Positions 16,718-27,705 of a DNA stretch of 64,000 nt are shown here, one piece after another; the stretch's first letter is position 1, and each line of letters begins with the position of its first letter. Position numbers and translations under genes: made by a program. The stretch covers positions 1,612,001 to 1,676,000 of the forward strand of contig NZ_CP092431.1 of the NCBI RefSeq assembly GCF_022385335.1, given 5' to 3'. Origin of the DNA: Streptomyces deccanensis (GTDB lineage Bacteria > Actinomycetota > Actinomycetes > Streptomycetales > Streptomycetaceae). Below the pieces are notes generated by a model, which saw only the letters and a list, made by a program, of their open reading frames with translations, ran no database searches and was not told the origin of the DNA.

Positions 16718-17437
16718 GTGTTCTATTACCTGCTCAAGTACGTGCTTCTGGGCCCCCTGCTGAGACTGGTCTTCCGGCCTCGCATCGAGGGCCTCGAACA
16801 CGTGCCGTCGTCGGGCGCCGCCATCGTCGCGGGCAATCACCTGTCCTTCTCGGACCACTTCCTCATGCCCGCGATCCTCAAGCGCCGCATCACCTTCCTG
16901 GCGAAGGCCGAGTACTTCACCGGCCCGGGTCTCAAGGGCCGGCTGACGGCGTTCTTCTTCCGCAGCGCCGGGCAGATCCCGGTCGACCGCTCCGGCAAGG
17001 ACGCGGGCCAGGCCGCCATCCGCGAGGGCCTCGGCGTGCTGAGCAAGGACGAACTCCTCGGCATCTACCCGGAGGGCACCCGCTCGCACGACGGCCGCCT
17101 CTACAAGGGCAAGGTCGGCGTCGCCGTCATGGCGCTCAAGGCCGGCGTGCCCGTCATCCCGTGCGCCATGATCGGCACCTTCGAGGCGCAGCCCCCGGGC
17201 AAGGTCATCCCCAACATCCACCCCGTCGTCATCCGCTTCGGCAAGCCCCTCGACTTCTCCCGCTACGAGGGCATGGAGAACGAGAAGGCCGTGCTGCGCG
17301 CCATCACCGACGAGATCATGTACGCGATCCTCACGCTCTCCGAGCAGGAGTACGTCGACCAGTACGCGGCCGTCGTGAAGGCGGAGGAGGCCGCCGCGGC
17401 GAAGGAGCGCAAGTTCCCGCGCATGCCGCTGAGTTGA
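16718..17437 (+). CDS. 1-acyl-sn-glycerol-3-phosphate acyltransferase (PlsC family)
   Basis: Membrane-associated acyltransferase of 239 residues that adds the second acyl chain in phosphatidic acid synthesis, or acylates a related lipid. It has the HX4D motif in GNHLSFSDHF (near residue 42) and the glycerol-phosphate binding motif YPEGTRSHDGRLYKG (near 115). An amphipathic N-terminus precedes the domain. The start is GTG after GAGGGAG. Streptomyces have several PlsC paralogues, so the exact substrate is open. Confidence 0.9.
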   Translation: MFYYLLKYVLLGPLLRLVFRPRIEGLEHVPSSGAAIVAGNHLSFSDHFLMPAILKRRITFLAKAEYFTGPGLKGRLTAFFFRSAGQIPVDRSGKDAGQAAIREGLGVLSKDELLGIYPEGTRSHDGRLYKGKVGVAVMALKAGVPVIPCAMIGTFEAQPPGKVIPNIHPVVIRFGKPLDFSRYEGMENEKAVLRAITDEIMYAILTLSEQEYVDQYAAVVKAEEAAAAKERKFPRMPLS

Positions 17438-17537
17438 GCGAGCCCCCGGCGGAGCAGCCCGGGTCGGGACCCGTCGGTGTTCTGCCGGTGGCAGAGCAGC
17501 GCGACGCCCGGTACCCGGGCGCCGTACGGTCGGGGCC

Positions 17538-18578
17538 ATGACACGACGTGCTGTGGTGATCGGAGCGACGGGACAGATCGGCCGACCGGCCGTGGCGGCG
17601 CTGGCGCGCGACGGGTGGGCGGTGACGGCCGTCTCGCGGGGCGGCGGCCGCGACGACGACTGGCCGGAGGAGGTACGCACCGTCTCGGCCGACCGGGGCG
17701 ACGACGCGGCGCTGTCGGCCGCGATCGGTGACGGCTGCGACGTGCTGGTGGACGTGGTCGCGTACGGTCCCGAACACGCCCGGCAGTTGCTGTCGTCGGC
17801 CGACCGGGTGGGCTCGGCGGTCGTCGTCTCCAGCGTCTCGGTGTACGAGGACGACAAGGGCCGCAGCTTCGACACCCAGGCGGAGCCGGACGGCTTCCCC
17901 GTCTACCCGCTGCCCCTGCCCGAGAGCCAGCGCACGATCCGGCCGGACGACACCTCCTACAGCACCCGCAAGGCCGGCCTGGAACGTGAACTCCTCGCCG
18001 AGGGCTACCGGTTGCCCACGACCCTGCTGCGCGCGGGCGCCATCCACGGGCCGCACTGCCGTACACCGCGCGAGCTGTACTTCGTGAAGCGCAACCTGGA
18101 CCGCAGGCCGCGCCGGATCCTCGCCCACGGCGGTGCGAGCCGCTTCCATCCGGCGAGCGTCCACAACATCGCCGAGCTGATCCGGCTGGCCGCCGCCCGG
18201 CCCGGTGCGCGGGCGCTGAACGCCGTCGACCCCGACGCGCCCACCGTCGTGGAGATCGCCGCCGCCGTCGACGCGGTGATGGGCGTACGGGCGGAGAACG
18301 TGCTCGTCGACGGCCCCGCCCCGTCGCCCACCGTGGGCGAGACCCCGTGGACCGTGCCGGCGCCGGTGGTGTGCGACATGTCGGCGGCCGAGCGGGAGTT
18401 GGGCTACCGCCCGGTGGTCCGGTACGCGGATTCGCTGCCGGAGACGGTCGCCTGGATCGAGGGCCGACTCGCGGGCGGACGGGACTGGCGGGAGGCGTAC
18501 CCCAGGATGGCCGAGGTGTACGGGGACCTCTTCGACTACGCGGCGGAGGACGCCTGGCTGGCGGGGCGGCAGGTGTGA
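17538..18578 (+). CDS. NAD-dependent epimerase/dehydratase family protein
   Basis: Extended short-chain dehydrogenase-like protein of 346 residues with an N-terminal Rossmann fold (VVIGATGQIGRPAVAALAR) and the active-site pair TSYSTRKAGLE (Tyr-x3-Lys near 139-143). The C-terminal half resembles sugar-nucleotide epimerases or reductases. The substrate cannot be told from sequence. It begins 100 bp after the acyltransferase and has only a weak GGGG before its ATG. It is convergent with the aminopeptidase gene across a strong hairpin. Confidence 0.8.
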   Translation: MTRRAVVIGATGQIGRPAVAALARDGWAVTAVSRGGGRDDDWPEEVRTVSADRGDDAALSAAIGDGCDVLVDVVAYGPEHARQLLSSADRVGSAVVVSSVSVYEDDKGRSFDTQAEPDGFPVYPLPLPESQRTIRPDDTSYSTRKAGLERELLAEGYRLPTTLLRAGAIHGPHCRTPRELYFVKRNLDRRPRRILAHGGASRFHPASVHNIAELIRLAAARPGARALNAVDPDAPTVVEIAAAVDAVMGVRAENVLVDGPAPSPTVGETPWTVPAPVVCDMSAAERELGYRPVVRYADSLPETVAWIEGRLAGGRDWREAYPRMAEVYGDLFDYAAEDAWLAGRQV

Positions 18579-18586
18579 GCGCATGA

Positions 18587-18620
18587 GCGAGGGGGCGACC
18601 GGTGCCGGTCGCCCCCTCGC
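18587..18620. terminator. Strong bidirectional terminator
   Basis: Perfect 16-bp inverted repeat GCGAGGGGGCGACCGG / CCGGTCGCCCCCTCGC with a 2-nt centre, between the convergent epimerase and aminopeptidase genes. Confidence 0.85.
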
Positions 18621-18650
18621 CGCTTCCAGGGCCCTACGGCCCTTCGGGTC

Positions 18651-20249
18651 CTACGGGGTCGGCGTGGCGTGCGGGGCGCACTTCACGTCGGCCTTGCCCA
18701 CCTTGCCGGTGAGCAGGTAGGTGTCCACGCGCTCGTTGACGCACGGGTTGACCAGGCCGGTGACTCCGTGGGAGCCGGCCTTCGTCTCCGTGATCAGCCT
18801 GGAGCCCTTGAACCGCTTGTGCAGTTCGACGGCGCCCTCGTACGGCGTGGCCGCGTCCCGCTCGGCCTGGACGATCAGGACGGGCGGCAGGCCCTTCCTG
18901 GTCTTCACGTCCACCGGGGTGTACTGCTTGGACGGCCAGGTGGCGCACGGCAGGTTCATCCAGGCGTTGGCCCAGGTCATGAACGGGTGGTTCTTGTGCA
19001 GCCGGGTGTTGTCGCGGTCCCACTTCTTCCAACTGGTGGGCCACTTGGCGTCGGTGCACTCGACCGCCGTGTAGACGGCGTTGCCGTTCTCCGAGGCGGC
19101 GTTGCCCGCCGTGTCGGAGAGGTCCGGGGCGGCCGCGTCCACCAGCGCCTGGGTGTCACCGGCGGCGTACTTGCTCCACACCTGGGCGGTGGGCGCCCAC
19201 GCGGAGTCGTAGTACGGGGCGCTCTGGAAGAAGGAGATCAGCTCGGCCGGGCCGACCAGCCCGCCGAGGGGGTTCTTCTTCGCGGTGGCGCGCAGCTTCA
19301 GCCAGTTCGCCTGCACCTTCGCCTGGGTGTCACCGAGGTGATAGGTCGCGTCGTGCGCCGCGACCCACGTCGTCCAGTCCTTCCAGCGCGTCTCGAAGGC
19401 GACGTCCTGGTCCAGGTTGGCCTGGTACCAGATCTTCTCGCGGGAGGGGTTCACCACGCTGTCGACGACCATGCGGCGCACGTGGTTCGGGAAGAGGGTG
19501 CCGTAGACGGCGCCGATGTACGTGCCGTACGAGACACCGAGGAAGTTGAGCTTCTTCTCCCCGAGGGCGGCCCGGATGACGTCCAGGTCGCGCGCGGTGT
19601 TCGGGGTCGTCATGTGCGGCAGCATCTCGCCGCTGCGCTCCTTGCAGCCGGCCGCGTACTTCGCCGCGAGCCCGCGCTGCTTGCGCTTGTCGGCCTCGGA
19701 GTCCGGGACCGGGTCCATCTTGGGCGCCTTCACGAACTCCTGCGGATCGGCACAGGAGATGGGCGCCGACTTGCCGACACCACGCGGGTCGAAGCCCACG
19801 AAGTCGTAGGCCTTGGACGTGTTGACCCACAGGGGGTTCTTGGTCGTGACCCGGCGCGGGAAGCGCAGGCCCGAGCCGCCCGGGCCGCCGGGGTTGTAGA
19901 CGAGCGCGCCCTGGCGCTCCTCCTTCGTACCGGTGCTGCCGATCCGGTCGACGGCGAGCTTGATCTGCTTGCCGTTCGGCTTGGCGTAGTCCAGCGGCAC
20001 GGTGACCCAGCCGCACTGGATGGGCTTCTCCAGCCCCCAGCTCTCGGGGCAGTCCTGCCACGTGATGCCCTGCTTCGCCGCCTTGGCGGCGGCGACGGCG
20101 ACACCCTTGGCCTCACGGTCCCGCACGCTCGTGCCGTCCGCGGCGCCGGCCGTGGGAGCCGTGACGGCACTGGCTATCAGGGTCGCCGTGACGAGCAGTC
20201 CGGCGGAGCCGAACGCTCCCGCCCTTCTCGTCGGCCTCATACCTCTCAA
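18651..20249 (-). CDS. tap: Secreted tripeptidyl aminopeptidase (alpha/beta hydrolase)
   Basis: Exported serine aminopeptidase of 532 residues resembling the S. lividans tripeptidyl aminopeptidase. A signal peptide with basic start and cleavage near ASAVTAPTAGA (about residue 36) is followed by a propeptide-like stretch. Nucleophile Ser is in FLGVSYGTYIGA, the Asp in VQAERDAATPYEG and the His in GSHGVTGLV. I prefer the TTG start: GGGGAG is 8 nt before it but 17 nt before the ATG three codons downstream. It acts outside the cell, removing N-terminal tripeptides from proteins and peptides. Confidence 0.9.
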   Translation of the reverse strand: MRGMRPTRRAGAFGSAGLLVTATLIASAVTAPTAGAADGTSVRDREAKGVAVAAAKAAKQGITWQDCPESWGLEKPIQCGWVTVPLDYAKPNGKQIKLAVDRIGSTGTKEERQGALVYNPGGPGGSGLRFPRRVTTKNPLWVNTSKAYDFVGFDPRGVGKSAPISCADPQEFVKAPKMDPVPDSEADKRKQRGLAAKYAAGCKERSGEMLPHMTTPNTARDLDVIRAALGEKKLNFLGVSYGTYIGAVYGTLFPNHVRRMVVDSVVNPSREKIWYQANLDQDVAFETRWKDWTTWVAAHDATYHLGDTQAKVQANWLKLRATAKKNPLGGLVGPAELISFFQSAPYYDSAWAPTAQVWSKYAAGDTQALVDAAAPDLSDTAGNAASENGNAVYTAVECTDAKWPTSWKKWDRDNTRLHKNHPFMTWANAWMNLPCATWPSKQYTPVDVKTRKGLPPVLIVQAERDAATPYEGAVELHKRFKGSRLITETKAGSHGVTGLVNPCVNERVDTYLLTGKVGKADVKCAPHATPTP

Positions 20250-20404
20250 GAGGGAACTCCCCGTACATCGTTGCGAAGTGTCGAATGGTCACGGGGATCC
20301 TCGTGCCTGTGAGGCACCTGAGAACAGGGGCCCGACGCGTTCTTTACTAATCCGATAACCGGTGCGGAAAGTCCCGTTCAGCGGAACTCAGGTCTCACGC
20401 CTCC

Positions 20405-21202
20405 TCAGCCGTCCAGCTCGGCGAGAGCCTGGTCCAGCACACGCCGCAGCCGCAGCGCGTCGGGTGCGAGCGCGCTGACGAGGACCGCGGGTCCGGCGAG
20501 CGGAGTGAGCGCGGCGGTCTCCCCGAGCACCCTCGGCTCGGGCAGCTTGTCGACGAACTCCGGCCGTACGACGAGGAGTTGTGCCAACGCCCGGTGCCCC
20601 CCCAGCACCGCGGGCCCGTCCCAGCCGCCCGGCGCGCCGGGCCCGCACCCCACCTCCTGATCGAGCAACGGCCGCCCGTCGAGCAGTACGGTGAGCCGAC
20701 TCCGCAACCGCCCCGGCCGCTCCCCCGCCCGGCCGAGCACCTGCTCCTCGCGGAACACCAGCCGGGCCCCGGGAGAGAGGTCGACGCGCGTCGACACCGC
20801 CAGATCGCTGCCCTGCGCGGAGATCAACTGCTCCGGCAGCCACCGCAGTTCGCCACCGTCGGCCACGTCGATCCGTACGTCGTAACGGGCCTCCCCCTCG
20901 GCCTGCCCGGGCAGCGCGATCGTCGCGGCGGCCGACCCGACGTCCAGCCGGGCCCCCTCCCCGACCTCCGCCTCGACGGCGAACCGGTCCCCGCCGAGCG
21001 GCCCGCTCATCGCCCCGACCAGCATGACCCGCGCCGCGTCCCCACTCCCCCGGGTACGCCGCAGCGCCAGGGGCCCGTCGCTCTCCAGCACGGGCAGGGC
21101 CGTACCGCCCCGCCCGTCGGCGCGGGCCGCGATGCGCGCGGTGGCCCTGACGCCGGTGGTCCCCCTGTTCTGCTGTGCCGCAGCCCCTCGGAGAGCCGTC
21201 AT
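20405..21202 (-). CDS. ureD: Urease accessory protein UreD
   Basis: Scaffold protein (265 residues) that binds apo-urease and, with UreF and UreG, delivers nickel and CO2 to the active site. Recognisable UreD stretches include [26 protein letters not shown] and LRWLPEQLI. The start overlaps the ureG stop as ATGA; the frame stays open upstream but that part is antisense-like shadow of ureG. It is the last gene of the ureABCFGD operon. Confidence 0.92.
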   Translation of the reverse strand: MTALRGAAAQQNRGTTGVRATARIAARADGRGGTALPVLESDGPLALRRTRGSGDAARVMLVGAMSGPLGGDRFAVEAEVGEGARLDVGSAAATIALPGQAEGEARYDVRIDVADGGELRWLPEQLISAQGSDLAVSTRVDLSPGARLVFREEQVLGRAGERPGRLRSRLTVLLDGRPLLDQEVGCGPGAPGGWDGPAVLGGHRALAQLLVVRPEFVDKLPEPRVLGETAALTPLAGPAVLVSALAPDALRLRRVLDQALAELDG

Positions 21203-21882
21203 GCCGTCCACGCCGCGAGCTTCTCCCGCACCCAGGCGGCGACCTCGCCGACCCCGGCCTCCTCCCGCAACGACTGGAACACCACCGGCAGTTGCGCGCG
21301 CTGCGCCTTCGCGTCCGCGGCCATCCGGGCGAGGTCGGACCCGACGTACGGCGCGAGGTCCGTCTTGTTGACGACGAGCAGGTCGGCGGTGGTGACTCCG
21401 GGCCCGCCCTTGCGGGGGATGTCGTCGCCGCCGGCCACGTCGATGACGAAGATCTGCGCGTCGACGAGCCCCTTGGAGAAGGTGGCGGTGAGGTTGTCGC
21501 CGCCGGACTCGACGAGGATGAGGTCCAGCGGGCCGACCTCGTCCTCCAGGTCCTCCACGGCCTCCAGGTTGGCGGAGATGTCGTCCCGGATGGCGGTGTG
21601 CGGGCACGCCCCCGTCTCCACGGCCGTGATCCGCTCCGGCGGCAACACGGCCTCCCTGAGCAGGAACTCGGCGTCCTCCCGCGTGTAGATGTCGTTCGTC
21701 ACGACCGCGAGCGACAACTCGTCCCGCAACGCCCGGCACAGCGCGGCGACGGTCGCCGTCTTACCGGACCCGACGGGCCCCCCGAGCCCCACGCGCAACG
21801 CGCGCCGGCTCCCATCGGGCCGGTGCGCGTCCGCGCCGATGGCTGAGGGGCCGTCGTGGGAGTGGGTGTGGTCCAGATGCAT
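21199..21882 (-). CDS. ureG: Urease accessory GTPase UreG
   Basis: Nickel-binding SIMIBI GTPase of 227 residues that powers urease activation. The P-loop GGPVGSGKT (about 33-41), the metal motif CPH in [13 protein letters not shown] (near 92), GGDNL and the base-recognition motif NKTDL are present. The N-terminus is His-rich ([11 protein letters not shown]), which may store nickel; this matters because no ureE is present. A gap of about 200 bp holding a dispersed repeat separates it from ureF. Confidence 0.95.
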   Translation of the reverse strand: MHLDHTHSHDGPSAIGADAHRPDGSRRALRVGLGGPVGSGKTATVAALCRALRDELSLAVVTNDIYTREDAEFLLREAVLPPERITAVETGACPHTAIRDDISANLEAVEDLEDEVGPLDLILVESGGDNLTATFSKGLVDAQIFVIDVAGGDDIPRKGGPGVTTADLLVVNKTDLAPYVGSDLARMAADAKAQRAQLPVVFQSLREEAGVGEVAAWVREKLAAWTA

Positions 21883-21973
21883 GTCTGCGGCTCCTTCTTG
21901 GGATGGGTGGGAGGACGGGTGCCCCTGGCAGGCCTCCGGCCTTTCGGGCCGAAAAGCACGGGGCGCAGCCCCG

Positions 21974-22080
21974 CTTTTTCAGGGGCGCGGGGAACTGCGC
22001 GACCAGCCCCCACCGGACGGACGCCTGGGGGTCAAAGGGGCGCAGCCCCTGGTGGATGGGACGGGTAGGGGCGGCGGGGG
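21974..22080 (+). repeat. Dispersed Streptomyces intergenic repeat, copy 2
   Basis: Between ureF and ureG. CAGGGGCGCGGGGAACTGCG begins at 21980 and is followed by CGACCAGCC, as in the copies near 2062 and 36799. GC-rich short inverted repeats such as GGGGCGCAGCCCC follow. It sits inside the urease operon, so it is transcribed with it. Confidence 0.7.
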
Positions 22081-22090
22081 CGAACCCCGC

Positions 22091-22764
22091 TCAGGACGCG
22101 AACAACCGCACAGGCCAAGCCGCATGCACCTCCGCACTGATCTCCAACAACGGCCCGGAAGCCACCGGCAGAACCCCCACCCCACCGGCCCCCACCCCCC
22201 GCGCCGCCTCAACCGCGGCCGCCCCCACCGCATCCATCTCGGCAGCCAACCGCGCCAACACCCCCGTCGCCTCGAACGGATCGAGACTCAGCAACCGCAC
22301 CGTGGCGCCGGCGGCCCCACTCACACTCTCGTACACGGAGCAGTACGCCGCGTCGTCCGCCCCCAGCCCGGCCGCCCGGGCCGTCACCCCCAGCACGACC
22401 GGCTGATGCGCCCCCTTGGGGAACACTCGCGCCACCGCGTCCAGTTCCCCGGAGGGCCACGTGGCCCGCGCCGCCCGCATCAACTGCCGCCCCAGCTTCC
22501 GCGAGGCGACCCGCAGCGCGAGTGACGGCGTACGGGCGTCGGCGGCCACGTCCAGCTCGACCGGGTCGACACCCAGCGCGGCGGCGGCCGCGAGAGACGC
22601 CGACACCAGCCCGACGGTGTGCAGACGCCCCCGGCAGAACGCCTCCAGCCCCTCCGCCCCGGTGATCAGCCCCGCCTTGACGGCCGCCTCGGCCCCGCCG
22701 GAGTGCGCGTGCCCCCCGGCGGGAAAGCGGCCGTCGGCCAGGACGAGAAGAGTCGCCCGGGACA

Positions 22765-22765
<1 letters not shown>
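22091..22765 (-). CDS. ureF: Urease accessory protein UreF
   Basis: All-alpha accessory protein (224 residues) that joins UreD to UreG in the activation complex. The N-terminal ADGRFPAGGHAHSGGAEAAV is characteristic of the family. The start ATG shares one base with the ureC stop (TGATG), so translation is coupled. The longer upstream frame is a shadow of ureC. Confidence 0.93.
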
Positions 22766-24478
<1,713 letters not shown>

Positions 24479-24486
<8 letters not shown>

Positions 24487-24790
24487 CGAGGGCACCTCCG
24501 GTCTCCCCGCGCAGTCCGGGCACGACACGGGCGCCGGTGAGCGGTACGAGTTCGACGTCGACGGGGATCCCGGGCTCGAAACGCACGGCGGTGCCGGCGG
24601 CGACGTTCAGCCGCTTGCCGCGCGCGGCGGCGCGGTCGAACTCCAGGCCGGGGTTGGCCTCGGCGAAGTGGTAGTGGGAGCCGACCTGGACGGGCCGGTC
24701 GGCGGCGTTGAGGACGGTGAGCCGGGTGACTTCACGGCCCTCGTTGTAGACGATCGGGTCCGAGGCGAACAGGATCTCTCCGGGAATCAC
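24479..24790 (-). CDS. ureB: Urease beta subunit
   Basis: A 103-residue structural subunit, MIPGEILF at the N-terminus and [17 protein letters not shown] in the middle being typical. It packs against the alpha subunit. It lies 12 bp after ureA and overlaps ureC by 8 bp. Confidence 0.96.
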
Positions 24791-24802
24791 GGGCGCTCCC
24801 CC

Positions 24803-25105
24803 TCAGACGATCGGGTCGTGGACGGTGACGAGCTTGGTGCCGTCCGGGAAGGTCGCCTCGACCTGGACGTCGTGGATCATCTCGGGGATGCCCTCCATGA
24901 CGTCGTCCCGGGTGAGCAACTGCCGTCCGGACGCCATGAGTTCGGCCACCGTACGGCCGTCCCGCGCGCCTTCGAGGAGGTGCGCGGTGATGAGCGCGAC
25001 GGCCTCGGGGTGGTTCAGCTTCAGGCCGCGGGCCCGGCGCTTCTCCGCCACGTCGGCCGCCACATGGATCAGCAGCCTCTCCTGCTCGTGCGGGGTCAGT
25101 TGCAC
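24803..25105 (-). CDS. ureA: Urease gamma subunit
   Basis: A 100-residue subunit (usual length 100) starting [12 protein letters not shown] chose the GTG at 25105 because GAGGTG precedes it at good spacing and the protein then starts exactly like the family; a GTG three codons earlier is the alternative. First gene of the urease operon. The 178 bp upstream of it carry its promoter, which I could not pin down. Confidence 0.95.
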   Translation of the reverse strand: MQLTPHEQERLLIHVAADVAEKRRARGLKLNHPEAVALITAHLLEGARDGRTVAELMASGRQLLTRDDVMEGIPEMIHDVQVEATFPDGTKLVTVHDPIV

Positions 25106-25283
25106 GGCGTCCACCTCACATCCTCGCTCCGGACCGTGCGGGATCCGGTTGCCTCGCCACCGGGCAAATTCGCTGGTGGCGTGGCCGCAGGCTAATTGGG
25201 TGGCGTTTCGGCGACGTTAACCGGACCGTGATCCCCGCTCAGTCTCATCCGTCCCCGCCGTCCCCGCCGTCCCCTCAGCCCGC

Positions 25284-25913
25284 TCAGTCCCGGGCCTGCG
25301 GGTCCCCCATGCTCGTCAGCGCCTTCACACCCAGCTCGACCACCTGGATCGGCACGTCCCCGAAGAGCGCGTACTGGGCGGCGAATCCCTGGGCGAGCGC
25401 CACCATCGTGCGCGCGACGCTGACCGCGGGGATGTCGGCCCGCATCATGCCGGCGTCCTGGTACCCCTCGACGATCCTGATCCACGGCTTGCGGACCTGG
25501 GCGAAGCCGTCCGCCAGGATGGCGTGCAGCTCGGGATTGCGCAGCGTCTCGGCCCACACCTGCACCATCAGCCGCGGGTACAGGGACTCCCCCGCCTCCC
25601 CCAGCGACGGCTGCCGGTGCAGGATCCGGCGCAGGACCGCGCCGATCAGCACATCCGGCGGCGGAGGCGGGCCCTCGGCCGCGGCCTCCTCGAACGCCTC
25701 GCGCACCTCACCGAGGACCGTGCCGACGATCGCGGCGATCAGCTCCTCCTTGCCGCTGAAGTAGCGGTAGACCGCTCCGGCGGAGAGGTCGGCCTCCTTG
25801 AGCACGTCCTGCATGGACGTGGCGTGGAAGCCGTTGCGGGCGAAGCAGCGGGCGGCGGCGTCGAGGATCTGGCGGCGGCGAGCGTCCAGACGCTCCTGAG
25901 ATACGCGGGGCAT
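25284..25913 (-). CDS. TetR-family repressor
   Basis: A 209-residue regulator with an N-terminal helix-turn-helix (FHATSMQDVLKEADLSAGAVYRYF, about 30-53) and an all-helical ligand domain. It is divergent from a membrane protein gene, and two almost identical boxes lie in the shared promoter region. It therefore probably represses itself and that gene. The ATG at the family N-terminus (MPRVSQERLDARRRQIL) was chosen; the frame stays open upstream through the operator region without similarity. Confidence 0.92.
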   Translation of the reverse strand: MPRVSQERLDARRRQILDAAARCFARNGFHATSMQDVLKEADLSAGAVYRYFSGKEELIAAIVGTVLGEVREAFEEAAAEGPPPPPDVLIGAVLRRILHRQPSLGEAGESLYPRLMVQVWAETLRNPELHAILADGFAQVRKPWIRIVEGYQDAGMMRADIPAVSVARTMVALAQGFAAQYALFGDVPIQVVELGVKALTSMGDPQARD

Positions 25914-25925
25914 GCCGCCAAACGT

Positions 25926-26000
25926 AAAACGAACGTTCCTTCTTGACAAGCGCGACACCCAGGAGCATGGTGAAGTCAAGAAAAACGAACGATCCTTCTT
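25926..26000. promoter_or_regulatory. Paired operator boxes of the TetR regulator
   Basis: AAAACGAACGTTCCTTCTT (25926-25944) and AAAACGAACGATCCTTCTT (25982-26000) differ at one of 19 positions and start 56 bp apart. The first contains GAACGTTC. A TTGACA (25943-25948) overlaps the end of box 1, a plausible -35 for the rightward gene. Box 2 ends 14 bp before its start codon. Confidence 0.75.
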
Positions 26001-26014
26001 TTTAGGGAGAACCC

Positions 26015-27097
26015 ATGTCCGCCCCGTCCGCTGCACCCACCGCGGCCACCACACAGGCCACGCAGGCAACGCACGCCGGCCCGGCGACCCCGGCCCACTC
26101 GGTACCCCCCGGCCGCCGCATGGTGGCGATCATCGTCCTGATCCCGCTCGTCGCGGCGCTCGCGCTCTGGGCCTTCGCCTGGCCCAACGCCCGGACCGCA
26201 CCCCGCGACCTGCCGCTCGGCGTGGCCGGACCGGCGACCGCCGTGGCCCAGGTCGAACGGCAGCTGGAGCAGCGGGACGGCGCGTTCGAGATCCACCGCT
26301 ACGCCGACGAGGCGGCCGCGCGGGACGCGATCGAGGACCGGACCGTATACGGCGCGGTGGTCGTCACCCAGGCCGGGCCGAAGCTGCTCACCGCCTCGGC
26401 CGCGAGCCCGATGGTCGCCCAGTTGCTGCAGCAGGCCGTGACGCAGCAGGCCGCCGAGGAGGGCGTCCCGGTGACGACCACCGATGTGGTGGCCAGCCCG
26501 GCGAACGACCCTCGGGGCTCGGCCTTCGGTTCGAGCGTGCTGCCGCTGGCCCTGGCCGGTACGGCGTCCGGCGCCCTGGTCACCCTGCTCGGGCTGCGCC
26601 GGGGGCGTGCGGTCGGCGCGCTGGTCGGGGCCGCCGCACTGGTCGGGACCGCTGCCGCCGCCCTCGCCGACAGCTGGCTCGGGGTGCTCGGCGGTCACTG
26701 GTGGGCCGAGGCCGGTGTGCTGAGCCTGGCGACCCTGGCCGTCGGCGCCACCGTGGCCGGACTCGCCGCACTGCTGGGACGGGCGGGCCTCGGTCTCGGC
26801 GCCCTGCTGATCGTCTTTCTCGGCAACCCGTTCGCGGGCGCCTCCTCGGCACCCCAGATGCTCCCCGAGCCGGTGGGCGCCCTCGGCCAGCTCCTCCCGC
26901 CGGGTGCGGGCGCGTCACTCCTGCGCTCGGTCTCCTTCTTCGACGGCGCCGGCGCCCTGACCCCGGCCCTGGTGCTGACCGCGTGGGCCGGCCTCGGCCT
27001 CACGGCGGTCCTCCTGGGCGACCTGCGCGGGCGCCGCACCCCGCCCACCGAGCGGCCCACCCCTGAGCCGACGCCGGCCCCGACCGCCGCTCACTGA
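26015..27097 (+). CDS. Multi-helix membrane protein, possible ABC-2/YhgE-like permease
   Basis: A 360-residue membrane protein. One N-terminal helix (about 37-55) is followed by an extracytoplasmic domain of about 110 residues, then five helices (about 173-345) and a Pro-rich cytoplasmic tail. This layout resembles single-subunit ABC-2-like or YhgE/Pip-type proteins, but no motif is decisive. The TetR gene beside it suggests an inducible export or stress function. The ATG follows GGGAGA. Confidence 0.65.
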   Translation: MSAPSAAPTAATTQATQATHAGPATPAHSVPPGRRMVAIIVLIPLVAALALWAFAWPNARTAPRDLPLGVAGPATAVAQVERQLEQRDGAFEIHRYADEAAARDAIEDRTVYGAVVVTQAGPKLLTASAASPMVAQLLQQAVTQQAAEEGVPVTTTDVVASPANDPRGSAFGSSVLPLALAGTASGALVTLLGLRRGRAVGALVGAAALVGTAAAALADSWLGVLGGHWWAEAGVLSLATLAVGATVAGLAALLGRAGLGLGALLIVFLGNPFAGASSAPQMLPEPVGALGQLLPPGAGASLLRSVSFFDGAGALTPALVLTAWAGLGLTAVLLGDLRGRRTPPTERPTPEPTPAPTAAH

Positions 27098-27122
27098 CCA
27101 CCGGCGACCGCTCCATCAGACC

Positions 27123-27162
27123 GGCCGTGCGCCCCCGCTGTAGCGGACGGGGGCGCACGGCC
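27123..27162. terminator. Bidirectional terminator
   Basis: Perfect 15-bp inverted repeat GGCCGTGCGCCCCCG / CGGGGGCGCACGGCC with a 10-nt loop, between the membrane protein gene and the convergent antitoxin gene. Confidence 0.85.
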
Positions 27163-27229
27163 TTGGTGTCGGCGATCGAGCAGAGCGGTCTGTCGAGCAG
27201 AGCCGTCTACGGAGGCACTCGCCCCGGCG

Positions 27230-27508
27230 CTAAGAAGCCCCGGAGCCCCGATGCTCGGCCGCGATGCCGAAGCGCTGCTGTTCCCGGGAGGCGGGTGCGA
27301 TCTCGTGGACTCGGGAGACGGCGCTGATCACCGGCTCGTCGGTCGGCTCCTGCAGGGCTTCGAGCTGCTCCAGGTCGGCTGCCGAGACGAGGGCGACGAG
27401 GGGCTTGCCGTGCCGCGTCACGACGACGCGCTCGCCGCCGTAGACCACGCGGTTGATCAGATCGGCGAGCTCAGCCCTGGCTTGCGTCACCGGAATCTCG
27501 TAGGCCAT
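27230..27508 (-). CDS. Phd/YefM-family antitoxin, apparently without a toxin
   Basis: A 92-residue protein with the Phd/YefM DNA-binding fold (MAYEIPVTQARAELADLINR, VVVTRHGKPLVALVSAADL) and a disordered C-terminus of the kind that wraps a toxin. A RelE/Doc toxin would normally follow within a few bases, but downstream there is only about 70 bp before the hairpin, and no ORF. It may act alone as a repressor, or the toxin has been lost. Confidence 0.82.
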   Translation of the reverse strand: MAYEIPVTQARAELADLINRVVYGGERVVVTRHGKPLVALVSAADLEQLEALQEPTDEPVISAVSRVHEIAPASREQQRFGIAAEHRGSGAS

Positions 27509-27580
27509 GGAGCCCAGCTTAGACCGGGCGCCTCGCACCGCCCTGAGCTCGCCGCCCCCCGCCGCTGGCCGCCGGTCACT

Positions 27581-27612
27581 GTCTACGGGTCTACGGGTCT
27601 ACGGGTCTACGC
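27581..27612 (+). repeat. 8-bp tandem repeat upstream of clpP
   Basis: Four units of GTCTACGG (the last ending GC) in the divergent region between the antitoxin and the ClpP-like gene. A simple slippage repeat; possible spacing effect on the clpP promoter. Confidence 0.9.
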
Positions 27613-27663
27613 AACCTCCACCCCGCACGTTCGGCCGATCCCCTCCTCCCCGGTACGTACGTC

Positions 27664-27680
27664 CTGTACATTTTTTACAG
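27664..27680. promoter_or_regulatory. Candidate operator before the ClpP-like gene
   Basis: CTGTA-7 nt-TACAG with a T-rich centre, 26 bp before the start codon and 11 bp before the Shine-Dalgarno GAGGAGG. It is the most AT-rich spot in this gap, so it may overlap the promoter or bind a regulator. Confidence 0.4.
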
Positions 27681-27705
27681 AAGTCGATCAGAGGAGGCGT
27701 GTCTC

